A stretch of DNA of 64,000 nt from Daucus carota subsp. sativus (taxonomy: Eukaryota; Streptophyta; Magnoliopsida; Apiales; Apiaceae), in NCBI RefSeq assembly GCF_001625215.2, contig NC_030388.2, forward strand, positions 19,466,058-19,530,057. The letters are read 5' to 3'. The notes below the pieces were generated by a model. The model did not search any database. It was not told where the DNA came from and saw nothing but the letters and a program-made list of their open reading frames with translations. Positions 25,768 to 38,075 of this stretch are shown piece after piece; the stretch's first letter is position 1; each line of letters begins with the position of its first letter. The position numbers and the translations under genes are program-made.

Positions 25768-27900
25768 AAATAACTAGTAAATATGACTAAATTAACACTA
25801 ATTAAATTAACTAGAAAATAAAAGAGATTTAAATAAGAAACCTTCAACCAGGAAAAAAAATTGTAGTATCTCATTTCACCTCCCACTCTCCGCCTCTCAC
25901 CCTAATAATATCCCAAATCTAATACTAGACAATAATAATAATATCCGATCCTATATCTAATAATAAAAGTATTTTTAAATTTTTATTCAGTATACAAATA
26001 GAGCTCGAAACAAAATAGGATTCTTCATCAAAATTCACAGCTTTCTTTTATCCTCGATTTACGGTCCTTTTCAATTGGATTGTTCTTATGACATCACCTC
26101 TCAATTAAATATAGCTCCATAACCTTCGTGTGGGTGGTAAGATGGTCGAAATACGACATCAAAAACTTAAGATATGGCAGAAATAGAGTTGAACCGTGTA
26201 TAGCCTAATAACTCCTATTTCTCATTTAATTTAGCTCCCAAATAGCTACCTTTTTGAGTTGGACCACAAAGTTTTGAGGAAGCTTCAAAAGTAAAATCTT
26301 GGAGAAAGTCACTGGTTGAAGAATTGAAAATGATTGAGAAAAATCACAACTGAGTCTTTGTAGAACGTCCTTAAAAAGACAATGTAGTTGGATTTAAATG
26401 AGTTTGTCACATAAGTATTCTTCTAAGGGAGTAGAACCAAGGTGGTTTTTCAATGTGTAAAAATGAATCAAACAACCTCTAATTTTTAAAAAGGATGATT
26501 GTTTTATAGTAACGGGACTATTCTAAAGATAAAAAAGACAACATTAAAAATCATAATAATGGTTCAATGTGTATTTTTTGTACTCGCACTTTACATCAAA
26601 TAAAAATTGGGTACTCAGGACTTTATTCTATATTTTGATATAGAGAACTGGTTGAAAAGTGCATCTTACGTTAATAAAGAAGTTCAACCAAATTAACACA
26701 ATACATCAAATTGTCATGAATAGAAATATTCATTTATCAATTGCTCGAGTTTAGACTCCTATATTATAAATGGTGCTTTGAATAAAAGTTAAGAACATAT
26801 ATAATATAATATGTATGTATACCAACTTGGATGATAGATTAAAGAATGTTTGACCAAAACCGTACAATTATTCGTAAATATTGATACATAATAATTAAAT
26901 TTTAATAATGGTTAATATTGATACATAATAATTAAATTTTAATAATGGTAAAAAATTTACTAAAATAATTTTAATTTAATAATAAGATAAATAGTTACAA
27001 ATTTTCACAAAAGTAAAGTATTATTTGAGATTAATTATGTCCAAATATATCAGTTCTCTACCTTAGTCCACAATTATATATACTCTATTAGTGAGTTCTC
27101 ACATTCACGCTTTTCTTCCATCCCCTTTTCACCCCCTTCTCACAATAGGTCTGATTTCACATTCACGCTTTTCTTCCATCCCCTTTTCACCCCCTTCTTA
27201 CAATAGGTCTGATTTCTTTTTGGACGATCAGTAATTTTCACCCCTCCATTGCAATTCCTCCCATAGATCCATTACTCAAATCAACCTCAAATCAGACATC
27301 CCTCAATAAATCAATTTCAACCGCAGTGTTATCAATTTATTTGATATTGGTCCGCTGACATCAGTCCATCTTATACATTTCATTGCACTGTGAGTATGTA
27401 GATACCTTTACTTTAAAATTTATATTTTTTTAGTTAATTTTCTCATTGTTTTTAATTATTTTGTCAATTCAAATGCAAATTAGATCCATTCCTCAAATCA
27501 GACATCCACATCTGATCAATCAATTTCTCAATTTATTTGATTTTGTTCCATTGACGTCCATCCGTCTAATACATTTTATTACAGTATGAGTATGTAGATA
27601 AATTTGTTTAAATTTTATAATATTTTAAATAATTTTCCCAATATTTTTAATCATTTTGGTCAATTCAAATGATAAGCATGTAAATTTTGGTCAAGTGATT
27701 TTAAGATTATCCCCTCTATTTTGTTTTTCTTTTCCCATAGTTTTAAGTATGAAGTATTAAATTTTTATTTTTGTCATCAAAGATTATATTGTCTTCTTTT
27801 TATCCTAGTCAATATTTTAAAATTAAAATGAAATTAATCAGTTGTCAAATTTTTGGATTTAGCATTTTAAATATAATATAATATGTATAATTGTGATAAT
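25768..27900 (+). repeat. Array spacer of unit 2
   Basis: Nearly identical to the spacers at 29,560-31,780 and 35,120-37,610. At 27,900 the promoter-proximal part breaks off and joins a point inside intron 4 of the gene (CTAATTGTCATCCCG), so the leader intron and exons 1-4 are missing. Confidence 0.85.
27100..27215 (+). repeat. Pyrimidine-rich minisatellite, 2 copies (unit 2)
   Basis: Two copies with a period of 58 bp, beginning CACATTCACGCTTTTCTTCC and ending in AGGTCTGATTT. It lies upstream of the (deleted) gene start. Confidence 0.9.
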
Positions 27901-29131
27901 CTAATTGTCATCCCGTTCAATATTTGTATCAGTCACCTTTGTTCCCTAAACCACATTGTTTGGTCCAGCTTATAGTATCATATAAGCAAGAAACCACTGG
28001 TCTTGTAATTGGTACCGCCGAAGACCACACTGGTGTAATCGGAAGTGAAAAAGCTGTTGGATTATATAACTTGCACGTAGTTGCAAGAGGAATCCAGGTA
28101 AAATTTCTTGAATCATCTGGTTTCCTTATTTACGTTTAGTCTAGGAGGTTATATTATATATGTTCATTAAATATGACATTTATAATATATGATTTCTTGG
28201 TGCAGGACGGGAATAAGGGAAGTATTACCCGTTTCTGGATACTAGCTAGAGATCCTATAGTTCTTACAAATGACGGGTCCTTCAAAGTATGTAGCGGAAA
28301 ATTCTTTAAACTTTTCATCAGTAATTTCTTTTTTTAAATTTCCCATGCAACTTCTTTGTGTTCCTTTTCAGACGAGCCTTGTATTCACTCTGCGAGAAAG
28401 CCCTAAAGATGTGCATAAAACCCTTTCAGTATTTGCAACCAGTAAAACATTTAAGCTCACAAAGGTAGGCATGCTACAAAGGAAACTAAATCAATTATGT
28501 GAAGCTAGTGAATATGTACAGGTTAAAAGTTGTTTCTCTTGGTCGTGGTTGTAGGTTGTGAGCAGGCCTCAAAGAAATATACTACCGAATGTGGCTGATA
28601 GATCCCCTGAAGGGTGAGTAAGTTGTATTTTTCTTAGTCCACTGTTTTCAGGATTCGAAGAAAATATATGATTTATTTGACATCTTTTTTTGTAAACACT
28701 AACATAATTAAACAGTTCGTAATTCGGCTTATATGTAACGGTCAAATTCATTAATGCAGGTGCTTTGATTATCTCTTTTATGTTGATTTTGAAGTCAGGG
28801 AAGAGTCAGATGTAGAGTATGTTGTCACAAAACTTAAGGTTTGGTTTACTCCACCTAAACACATTAAATTGGAAGACATATCATTGGTAAAAATGGCCCC
28901 TAACTTCGCACTGTAGGAATCACCGACCAGTTACCTACTTGTCCATAATAACAAATTTTGCTTCCACCCAGAAAATATAGACCTCATAACCATGATGATC
29001 TGTATAAATCTCTCACATAGGTAAATTGTTATGGTAATCTGATTATATGTTAAATGTTACAGGATTTCGCTACATCGGTTCGTATACTTGGATCATATCC
29101 AATAATAGAAGTGAACAATGGTGCTCGATGA
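27901..29131 (+). pseudogene. Unit 2: 5'-truncated dehydratase gene (exons 5-10)
   Basis: Exons match the complete units: 27987-28097, 28206-28286, 28372-28464, 28555-28613, 28760-28838 and 29063-29131. They encode the second half of the PDT domain ([25 protein letters not shown]) and the ACT domain ([29 protein letters not shown]), ending in TGA. Each exon is open and its splice sites are normal, but there is no BED exon, no first half of the catalytic domain and no upstream start. It cannot make a working enzyme. Small differences from the other units (for example P to L in DPIVLTND) show it is a separate copy. Confidence 0.92.
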
Positions 29132-32100
29132 CCGACTCGATTAATTGGCTACTCGACCAATTCAATATATTTTTGTAAATTAATTTGTTGATCTTATTTT
29201 CTTCTTGTTATTCAGACGTATATTACAATCTGTTAAATTATTATTTTTAAATACAACTTTATTTACATATAATAAAACTAAAAACAATTATGTTAAAGTG
29301 CGTTTAATTTTTTTTGGAGTTGTTTGACAAACAAACCCAAAACTAATACTCATTCCATGAAAAAAACGAAATTTTTATCTCACTGCGAGCATGACAAAGA
29401 ATTATATATAACCGCAAGAGCATGGTCTCTAATGTATGGTCTCTATTGTTTGTAGACGGACAAATGCGAGTTGTATGCTCAAGAACACATGTTCGATCAA
29501 TTTTGGTTCAATTACCATCAGTTGTCTCCGAGGGGGAACATGCATGTGGATGTTTTAAAATAACTAGTAAATATGACTAAATTAACACTAATTAAATTAA
29601 CTAGAAAATAAAAGAGATTTAAATAAGAAACTTTCAACCACGAAAAAAATTGTAGTATCTCACTTCGCCTCCCACTCTCCCCCTCTCACCCTAATAATCT
29701 CCCAAATCTAATACTATACAATAATAATAATATCCGATCCTATATCTAATAATAAAAGCATTTTTAATATTTTATTCAGTATACAAATAGAGCTCCAAAC
29801 GAAATAGGATTCTTCATCAAAATTCAGAGATTTCTTTTATCCTCCATTTACGGGCCTTTTCAATTGGATTGTTCTTATTACATCACCTCTCAATTAAATA
29901 TAACTTCATAACCTTCGTGTGGGCGGTAAGATCGTCGAAATACGACATCTGAAACTTAAGATATGGCAGAAATAGATTTGAACTGTGTATAGCCTAATAA
30001 CTCCTATTTATCATTTAATTTAGCTCCCAAATAGCTACCTTTTTGAGTTGGACCACAAAGTTTTGAGGAAGCTTCAAAAGTAAAATCTTGGAGAAAGTCC
30101 GTGGTTGAAGAATTGAAAATGATTGAGAAAAATCACAACTGAGGCTTTGTAGAACGTCTTTAAAAAGACAATGTAGTTGGATTTAAATGAGTTTGTCACA
30201 TAAGTATTCTTCTAAGGAAGTAGAACCAAGGTGGTTTTTCAATGTGTAAAAATGAATCAAACATCCTCTAATTTTTAAAAAGGATGATTGTTTTATAGTA
30301 ACGGGACTATTCTAAAGATAAAAGAGACAACATTAAAAATCATAATAACGGTTCAATGTGTATTTTTTGTACTCGCACTTTACATCAAACAAAAATTGGG
30401 TACTCAGGACTTTATTCTATATTTTGATATAGAGAACTGGTTGAAAAATGCATCTTACGTTAATAAAGAAGTTCAACCAAATTAACACAATACATCAAAT
30501 TGTCATGAATAGAAATATTCATTTATCAATTGCTCGAGTTTAGACTCCTATATTATAAATGGTGCTTTGAATAAAAGTTAAGAACATATATAAAATAATA
30601 TGTATGTATACCAACTTGGATGATGACTTCAAAAAAAAAAAAAAAACTTGGATGATAGATTAAAGAATGTTTGACCAAAACCGTACAATTATTCATAAAT
30701 ATTGATACATAATAATTAAATTTTAATAATGGTAAATATTGATACATAATAATTAAATTTTAATAATGGTAAAAAATTTACTAAAATAATTTTAATTCAA
30801 TAATAAAATAAATAGTTACAAATTTTCACAAAAGTAAAGTATTATTTGAGATTAATTATGTCCAAATATATCAGTTCTCTACCTCAGTCCACAATTATAT
30901 ATACTCTATTAGTGAGTTCTCACATTCACGCTTTTCTTCCATCCCCTTTTCACCCCCTTCTCACAATTGGTCTGATTTCACATTCACGCTTTTCTTCCAT
31001 CCCCTTTTCACCCCTTCTCACAATAGGTCTGATTTCACATTCAAGCTTTTCTTCCATCCCCTTTTCACCCCCTTCTTACAATAGGTCTGATTTCTTTTTG
31101 GACGATCAGTAATTTTCACCCCTCCATTGCAATTCCTCCCATAGATCCATTACTCAAATCAACCTCAAATCAGACATCCCTCAATAAATCAATTTCAACC
31201 GCAGTGTTATCAATTTATTTGATATTGGTCCGTTGACATCAGTCCATCTTATACATTTCATTGCACTGTGAGTATGTAGATACCTTTACTTTAAAATTTA
31301 TATTTTTTAAGTTAATTTTCTCATTGTTTTTAATTATTTTGTCAATTCAAATGCAAATTAGATCCATTCCTCAAATCAGACATCCACATATGATCAATCA
31401 ATTTCTCAATTTATTTGATTTTGTTCCATTGACGTCCATCCATCTAATACATTTTATTACAGTATGAGTAAGTAGATAAATTTGTTTAAAATTTATAATA
31501 TTTTAAATAATTTTCCCAATATTTTTAATCATTTTTGTCAATTCAAATGATAAGCATGTAAATTTTGGTCAAGTGATTTTAAGATTATCCCCTCTATTTT
31601 GTTTTTCTTTTCCCATAGTTTTAAGTATGAAGTATTAAATTTTTATTTTTGTCATCAAAGATTATATTGTCTTCTTTTTATCATAGTCAATATTTTAAAA
31701 TTAAAATGAAATTAATCAGCTGTCAAATTTTTGGATTTAGCATTTTAAATATAATATAATATGTATAATTGTGATAATTGTGAATTTTTCATCTATAATT
31801 ATTGATAAATCTCGTGAATTGTTTCATTTTATCTAGATCTAAACAATATCATTAATTCTTGAATTTATTTATTTCTTATCCATTTGAAAGTTTAAATTAA
31901 TTATATTAAGTGATCTTCTTCTTTTATCACAATTCAGGACTTGCATTTTCTAATTTTAAATTTATCCTTTACAATTTGGACGGGTTGGTAGTTTTTCTAA
32001 ATAAATAAGTATTATTTTTAAGTTATATATACGAATATAGATATAGATATGAATGTGTATGTATTTTTATATTGAAAGAGAGTATTTTTAAATTAATTTG

Positions 32101-32246
32101 AAATAGGATTTTGATCCATAAGATCTATGATGTTTTGTGAATTTTAATTCTTTCTTGAGATTTACTAATAAAATTGAATTAGGGATGGTAAGTTAAGATA
32201 TGGTCAAGTGTATGATTTGTATTTCACCGTATAATTTCATAGGAAG
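29132..32246 (+). repeat. Array spacer and inferred promoter/leader of unit 3
   Basis: Complete spacer of about 3.1 kb: 3' flank, AT-rich middle, pyrimidine minisatellite (30,921-31,093), then an inferred leader exon ending near 31,267 at CACTGTGAGTATG and a leader intron that ends at TTTCATAG just before GAAGATG at 32,243. The same arrangement is kept in units 4, 5 and 6. There are no open reading frames of note; a 17-base A run at 30,632-30,648 is specific to this copy. Confidence 0.75.
30921..31093 (+). repeat. Pyrimidine-rich minisatellite, 3 copies (unit 3)
   Basis: Copies begin at 30,921, 30,979 and 31,036. The units are 57-58 bp and differ by one to three bases. Confidence 0.9.
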
Positions 32247-34705
32247 ATGTCAACTAGGGAAGTGGACATTGCATGGGAACATTGCACCCATGAGGGTGAA
32301 GGAAATAAGAAAAGGGCAAAGTGTAACTACTGCTCAAAGTTGGTATTGGGCATCAACAGGTTTAAACAACACCTTGCTAGAGTAGGGACAGATGTTACAG
32401 GTTGCCCTAATGTACCTGCACAAGTGTCCCATGAAACACTACAGAGGCTTGTCCAAAAGTTTGAGCAAAAGGCTGGCCAGGTTTCATTTGGAAGGGCACA
32501 ATCAAGAGACCACCAACCAAATGCTAGTGGTCACCCAGTTTCCACCTTTCCCCACCTTAAAGTAGCTTATAAGGTATAATTACAACTTGTATGATGTAGC
32601 CATCACCACAAAACATATAATACACCAATACACACTATAATATTATTGATGCACTTGGACACACCAGATTAAGACTTTTAATTACTTAGCATAATTATTG
32701 CTTTAATGGTGATATGCAGGGAATAATAGGAGCATGCAGTGAGGAAGCTGTACTTGCAGTTTATCCTGGTTGTCAGTTAGATCCTTGCGAGACATCTGAG
32801 AATGCAGTGCAGGTTCTTCACATTTCTACTAATTACTACTTCAACGAACTGTTGCAGTTATTTTATCATCTTTACCCAATATATGTGTGAAGTAACTTAA
32901 TTTTTACTCTTGAGATTAATAAGTAGGACATGATATCTTGGTAAAAATAAGAAATCATTTTAAGTTTATACAACCTTATATGATACATAATATTTCCCAT
33001 GCATAGTCCAGCTCAGTTAATATACCAATACCCAGTTTCGTAATTTTCTTTTTAAATAAATAATGCAGGCAGTTGAATCTCATGGGGCTGACAGAGTAGT
33101 CATTCCCATAGAAAATTCATTGGGTGGGAGTTTTGCTGAAAACTACGATTTAATCAATTCTCACCAGCTGCACATTGTTGGTGAAGTTGAAGTATCCACC
33201 AACTTCTGCCTCCTAGCACGACCTGGCGTCAAACTAGAACAGTTGAAACGTGTTCTAGGACATCCACAGGTCAGCAATAATCTATGATGTAATGTCACAA
33301 TTATATATCGTCTTATATAGTTCAATACTTTCAATTTATCAGTTGACAACTTGTTGCTCATCGGCAGGCACTTGGGCAAACCAAAACGTTCCTGGGTAAC
33401 CTGGGTGTTGAAAAAGACATTGTTATTGATGATCCATATTATGCTCAGTTGATCTCCAGTTATCTAATTGTCATCCCGTTCAATATTTGTATCAGTCACC
33501 TTTGTTCCCTAAACCACATTGTTTGGTCCAGCTTATACTATCATATAAGCAAGAAACCACTGGTCTTGTAATTGGTACTGCCGAAGACCACACTGGTGTA
33601 ATCGGAAGTGAAAAAGCTGTTGGATTATATAACTTGCACGTAGTTGCAAGAGGAATCCAGGTAAAATTTCTTGAATCATCTGGTTTCCTTATTTACGTTT
33701 AGTCTAGGAGGTTATATTATATATGTTCATTAAATATGACATTTATAATATATGATTTCTTGGTGCAGGACGGGAATAAGGGAAGTACTACCCGTTTCTG
33801 GATACTAGCTAGAGATCCTATAGTTCCTACAAATGACGGGTCCTTCAAAGTATGTAGCGGAAAATTCTTTAAATTTTTCATCAGTAATTTCTCGTTTTAA
33901 ATTTCCTATGCAAGTTCTTTGTCTTCCTTTTCAGACCAGCCTTGTATTCACTCTGCGAGAAAGCCCTAAAGATGTGCATAAAACCCTTTCAGTATTTGCA
34001 ACCAGTAAAACAGTTAAGCTCACAAAGGTAAGCATGCTACAAAGGAAACTAAATCAATTATGTGAAGCTAGTGAATATGTACAGGTTAAAAGTTGTTTCT
34101 CTTGGTCGTGGTTGTAGGTTGTGAGCAGGCCTCAAAGAAATATACTACCGAATGTGGCTGATAGATCCCCTGAAGGGTGAGTAAGTTGTATTTTTCTTAG
34201 TCCACTGTTTTCAGGATTCGAAGAAAATATATAATTTATTTGACATCTTTTTTTGTAACACTAACAGAATTAAACAGTTCGTAATTCGGCTTATAAGTAA
34301 CGGTCAAATTCATTAATGCAGGTGCTTTGATTATCTCTTTTATGTTGATTTCGAAGTCAGGGAAGAGTCAGATGTAGAGTATGTTGTCACAAAACTTAAG
34401 GTTTGGTTTACTCCACCTAAACACATTAAATTGGAAGACATATCATTGATCTTATTCAAAGGAAAAATGGCTCCTAACTTCACACTATAGGAATCACGGA
34501 CCAGTTACCTACTTGTCCATAATAACAAATTTTGCTTCCACCCAGAAAATATAGGGCTCATAACCATGATGATCAGTATAAATCTCTCACATAAGTAAAT
34601 TGTTATGGTAATCTAATTATATGTTAAATGTTGCAGGATTTCGCTACATCGGTTCGTATACTTGGATCATATCCGATAGTAGAAGTCAACAATGGTGCTC
34701 GATGA
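32247..34705 (+). pseudogene. Unit 3: BED finger-arogenate/prephenate dehydratase fusion gene, splice donor lost
   Basis: Ten exons correspond to the intact units: 32247-32573, 32720-32812, 33069-33269, 33368-33448, 33550-33660, 33769-33849, 33935-34027, 34118-34176, 34322-34400 and 34637-34705. Joined, they would be 397 codons without a stop. However, the donor after exon 4 reads CAG-TT (33,449) where all sister copies have CAG-GT. Intron 4 is 101 nt, so its retention shifts the frame and meets TAA early in exon 5. The product would then lack the TRF motif and the ACT domain. Domains are as in unit 4: BED finger (C26, C29, H42, C53), PDT domain from residue 104, ACT domain from about 295. 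It may still be transcribed; I call it a probable pseudogene because of this single change. Confidence 0.85.
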
Positions 34706-35980
34706 CCGACTCGATTAATTGGCTACTCGACCAATTCAATATATTTTTGTAAATTAATTTGTTGATCTTATTTTCTTCATGTTATTCAGACGTATATTAC
34801 AATCTTTTAAATTATTTTTTTTAAATACAACTTTATTTACATATAATAAAACTAAAAACAATTATGTTAAAGTGCGTTTAATTTTTTTTTGGAATTGTTT
34901 GACAAACAAATCCAAAACTAATACTCATTCCATGAAAAAAAACAAAAAAATTATCTCACTGCGAGCATGACAAAAGATTATATATAACCGCAACAGCATG
35001 GTCTCTACTGTTTGTAGACGGACAAATGCGAGTTGTATGCTCAAGAACACATGTTCGATCAATTTTGGTTCAATTACCATCAGTTGTCTCCGAGGGTGAA
35101 CATGCATGTGGATGTTTTAAAATAACTAGTAAATATGACTAAATTAACACTAATTAAATTAACTAGAAAATATAAGAGATTTAAATAAGAAACCTTCAAC
35201 CACGAAAAAATTGTAGTATCTCACTTCGCCTCCCACTCTCCCCCTCTCACCCTAATAATATCCCAAGTCTAATACTATACAATAATAATAATATCCGATC
35301 CTATATCTAATAATAAAAGTATTTTTAATATTTTATTCAGTATACAAATAGAGCTCCAAACGAAATAGGATTCTTCATCAAAATTCAGAGCTTTCTTTTA
35401 TCCTCGATTTACGGGCCTTTTCAATTGGATTGTTCTTATTAAATCACCTCTCAATTAAATATAACTTCGTAACCTTCGTGTGGGGGGTAAGATCGTCGAA
35501 ATACGACATCTGAAACTTAAGATATGGCAGAAATAGAGTTGAACCGTGTATAGCCTAATAACTCCTATTTCTCATTTAATTTAGCTCCCAAATAGCTACC
35601 TTTTTCAGTTGGACCGCAAAGATTTTGAGGAAGCTTCAAAAGTAAAATCTTGGAGAAAGTAGTGGTTGAAGAATTGAAAATGATTGAGAAAAATCACAAC
35701 GGATTTAAATGAGTTTGTCACATAAGTATTCTTCTAAGGGAGTAGAACCAAGGTGGTTTTTCAATGTGTAAAAATGAATCAAACATCCTCTAATTTTTAA
35801 AAAGGATGATTTTTTTATAGTAACCGGACTATTCTAAAGATAAAAGAGACAACATTAAAAATCATAATAATGGTTCAATGTGTATTTTTTGTACTCGCAC
35901 TTTACATCAAATAAAAATTGGGTACTCAGGATTTTACTCTATATTTTGATATAGAGAACCGGTTGAAAAGTGCATCTTAA

Positions 35981-36363
35981 GAGCATCTCCAGCAGTGTCT
36001 TAGTGTCTTCCTTATAAATATTATAAAATATTGAATCCTAGTGATTTAGGACAAGATTTTGTATTTCAACTCCAACAATGATCCTTATAATTCATTCCTT
36101 ATTATTATTATAATAATAAATTTGGAAAGAGATTGATAAAAGATGGAAGGAAGAGAGAGAAAATAAGTTACAATAAGAGAGAGAAATGATTTTTTTATTA
36201 AAGAAATCAAATAAGGCATGGCTAGTGGTGCCTTATTAATAAGGCATGGAAGGAGGATCCTAGTGATTTAAGGCACCTCTAAGACACTGCTGGAGCACTA
36301 ATTTATGTCACATTCCTTATAATTGGACTTAGGACATGAAATAGGAAGCTGCTGGAGTTGCTC
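35981..36363. mobile_element. MITE with TAA target duplication (empty sites in sister units)
   Basis: A 383 bp insertion starting GAGCATCTCCAGCAGTG and ending CTGCTGGAGTTGCTC, so the TIRs are near-perfect complements. It is flanked by TAA at 35,978-35,980 and 36,364-36,366. The sister spacer at about 41,805 reads GCATCTTAAGTTAATAAAG with a single TAA, proving the insertion and a 3 bp duplication. This fits the PIF/Harbinger (Tourist-like) group. Non-coding. Confidence 0.92.
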
Positions 36364-36759
36364 TAAGTTAATAAAGAAGTTCAACCAAATTAACACAATA
36401 CATCAAATTATCATGAATAGAAATATCCATTTATCAATTGCTCGAGTTTAGACTCCTATATTATAAATGGTGCTTTGAATACAATTTAAGTACATATATA
36501 ATATAATATGTATGTATACCAACTTGGATGGTAGATTAAAAAATGTTTGACCAAAACCGTGCAATTATTCATAAATAATGATACATAATAATGAAATTTT
36601 AATAATGGTTAAAAATTTACTTAAATAATTGTAATTTAATAATAAAATAAATAGTTACAAATTTTCACAAAAGTAAAGTATTATTTAAGATTAATTATGT
36701 CCAAATATATCAGTTCTCTACCTCAGTCCACAATTATATATACACTATTAGTGAGTTCT

Positions 36760-36931
36760 CACATTCACGCTTTTCTTCCATCCCCTTCTCACCCCTTCTC
36801 ACAATAAGTCTGATTTCACATTCACGCTTTTCTTCCATCCCCTTTTCACCCCTTCTCACAATAGGTCTGATTTCACATTCACGCTTTTCTTCCATCTCTT
36901 TTTCAACCCATTCTCACAATAGGTCTGATTT
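36760..36931 (+). repeat. Pyrimidine-rich minisatellite, 3 copies (unit 4)
   Basis: Copies begin at 36,760, 36,817 and 36,874, with a period of 57 bp. Confidence 0.9.
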
Positions 36932-38075
36932 CTTTTTGTACGATCACTAATTTTCACCCCTCCATTGCAATTCCTCCCATAGATCCATTACTCAAATCAA
37001 CCTCAAATCAGACATCCCTCGATAAATCAATTTCAACGGCAGTCTTATCAATTTATTTGTTATTGGTCCATTGACATCAGTCCATCTTATACATTTCATT
37101 GCACTGTGAGTACGTATATACCTTTACTTTAAAATTTATATTTTTTTAGTTAATTTTCTCATTGTTTTTAATTATTTTGTCAATTCAAATGCAAATTAGA
37201 TCCATTCCTCAAATCAGACATCCACATCTGATCAATTAATTTCTCAATTTATTTGATTTTGTTCCATTGACGTCCATCCGTCATTACACTAGAGTATGAG
37301 TATGTAGATACATTTGTTTAAACTTTATAGTTTTTTAAATAATTTTCCCAATATTTTAATCATTTTTGTCAATTCAAATGATAAGCATGTAAATTTTGGT
37401 CAAGTGATTTTAAGATAATCCCCTCTATTTTGTTTTTTTTCCCATAGTTTTAAGTATGAAGTATTAAATTTATATTTTTGTCACAAATATTATATTGTCT
37501 TCTTTTTTATCCTAGTCAATATTTTAGAATTAAAATGAAATTAATCAGTTATCAAATTTTTGGATTTAGCATTTTAAATATAATATAATATGTATAATTG
37601 TGATAATCTTGAATTTTTCATCTATAATTATTGATAAATCTCGTGAATTATTTCATTTTGTCTAGAACTAAACAATATCATTAATTCATAAATTTACTTA
37701 TTTCTTATCCATTTGAAAGTTTAAATTAATTATATTAAGTGATCTTCTTCTTCTATCACAATTCAGAACTTGCATTTTCTAATTTTAAATTTATCCCTTA
37801 CAATTTGGACGGGTTGGTAGTTTTTCTAAATAAATAAGTATTATTTTTAAGTTATATATACGAATATAGATATAGATATGAATGTGTATGTATTTTTATA
37901 TTGAAAGAGAGTATTTTTAAATTAATTTGAAATAGGATTTTGATCCATAAGATCTATGATGTTTCGAGAATTTTAATTCCTTCTTGAGATTTACTAATAA
38001 AATTGAATTAGGGATGGTAAGTTAAGATATGGTCAAGTGTATGATTTGTATTCCACTGTATAATTTCATAGGAAG

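Larger units (their letters stand above)
34706..38075 (+). repeat. Array spacer and inferred promoter/leader of unit 4
   Basis: Same layout as the unit 3 spacer but longer because a 383 bp MITE sits at 35,981-36,363. The minisatellite is at 36,760-36,931. The inferred leader donor is CACTGTGAGTACG near 37,105, and the leader acceptor TTTCATAG lies directly before GAAGATG. Confidence 0.75.

Noticed and set aside
27100-27215. Short regular repeats considered as a CRISPR array
   Set aside because: The repeats are contiguous copies without unique spacers, in a plant nuclear setting; this is a minisatellite.
32200-32385. 61-codon open frame in another frame of the BED exon (MVKCMICIS)
   Set aside because: It overlaps the leader intron end and the BED exon out of frame; the BED frame has the conserved finger residues and a proper splice exit.
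33487-33702. 71-codon open frame starting MYQSPLFPK, repeated in each unit
   Set aside because: It starts inside intron 4 and runs through exon 5 into intron 5; only the exon 5 part (QETTGLVIG to VVARGIQ) is real coding sequence.
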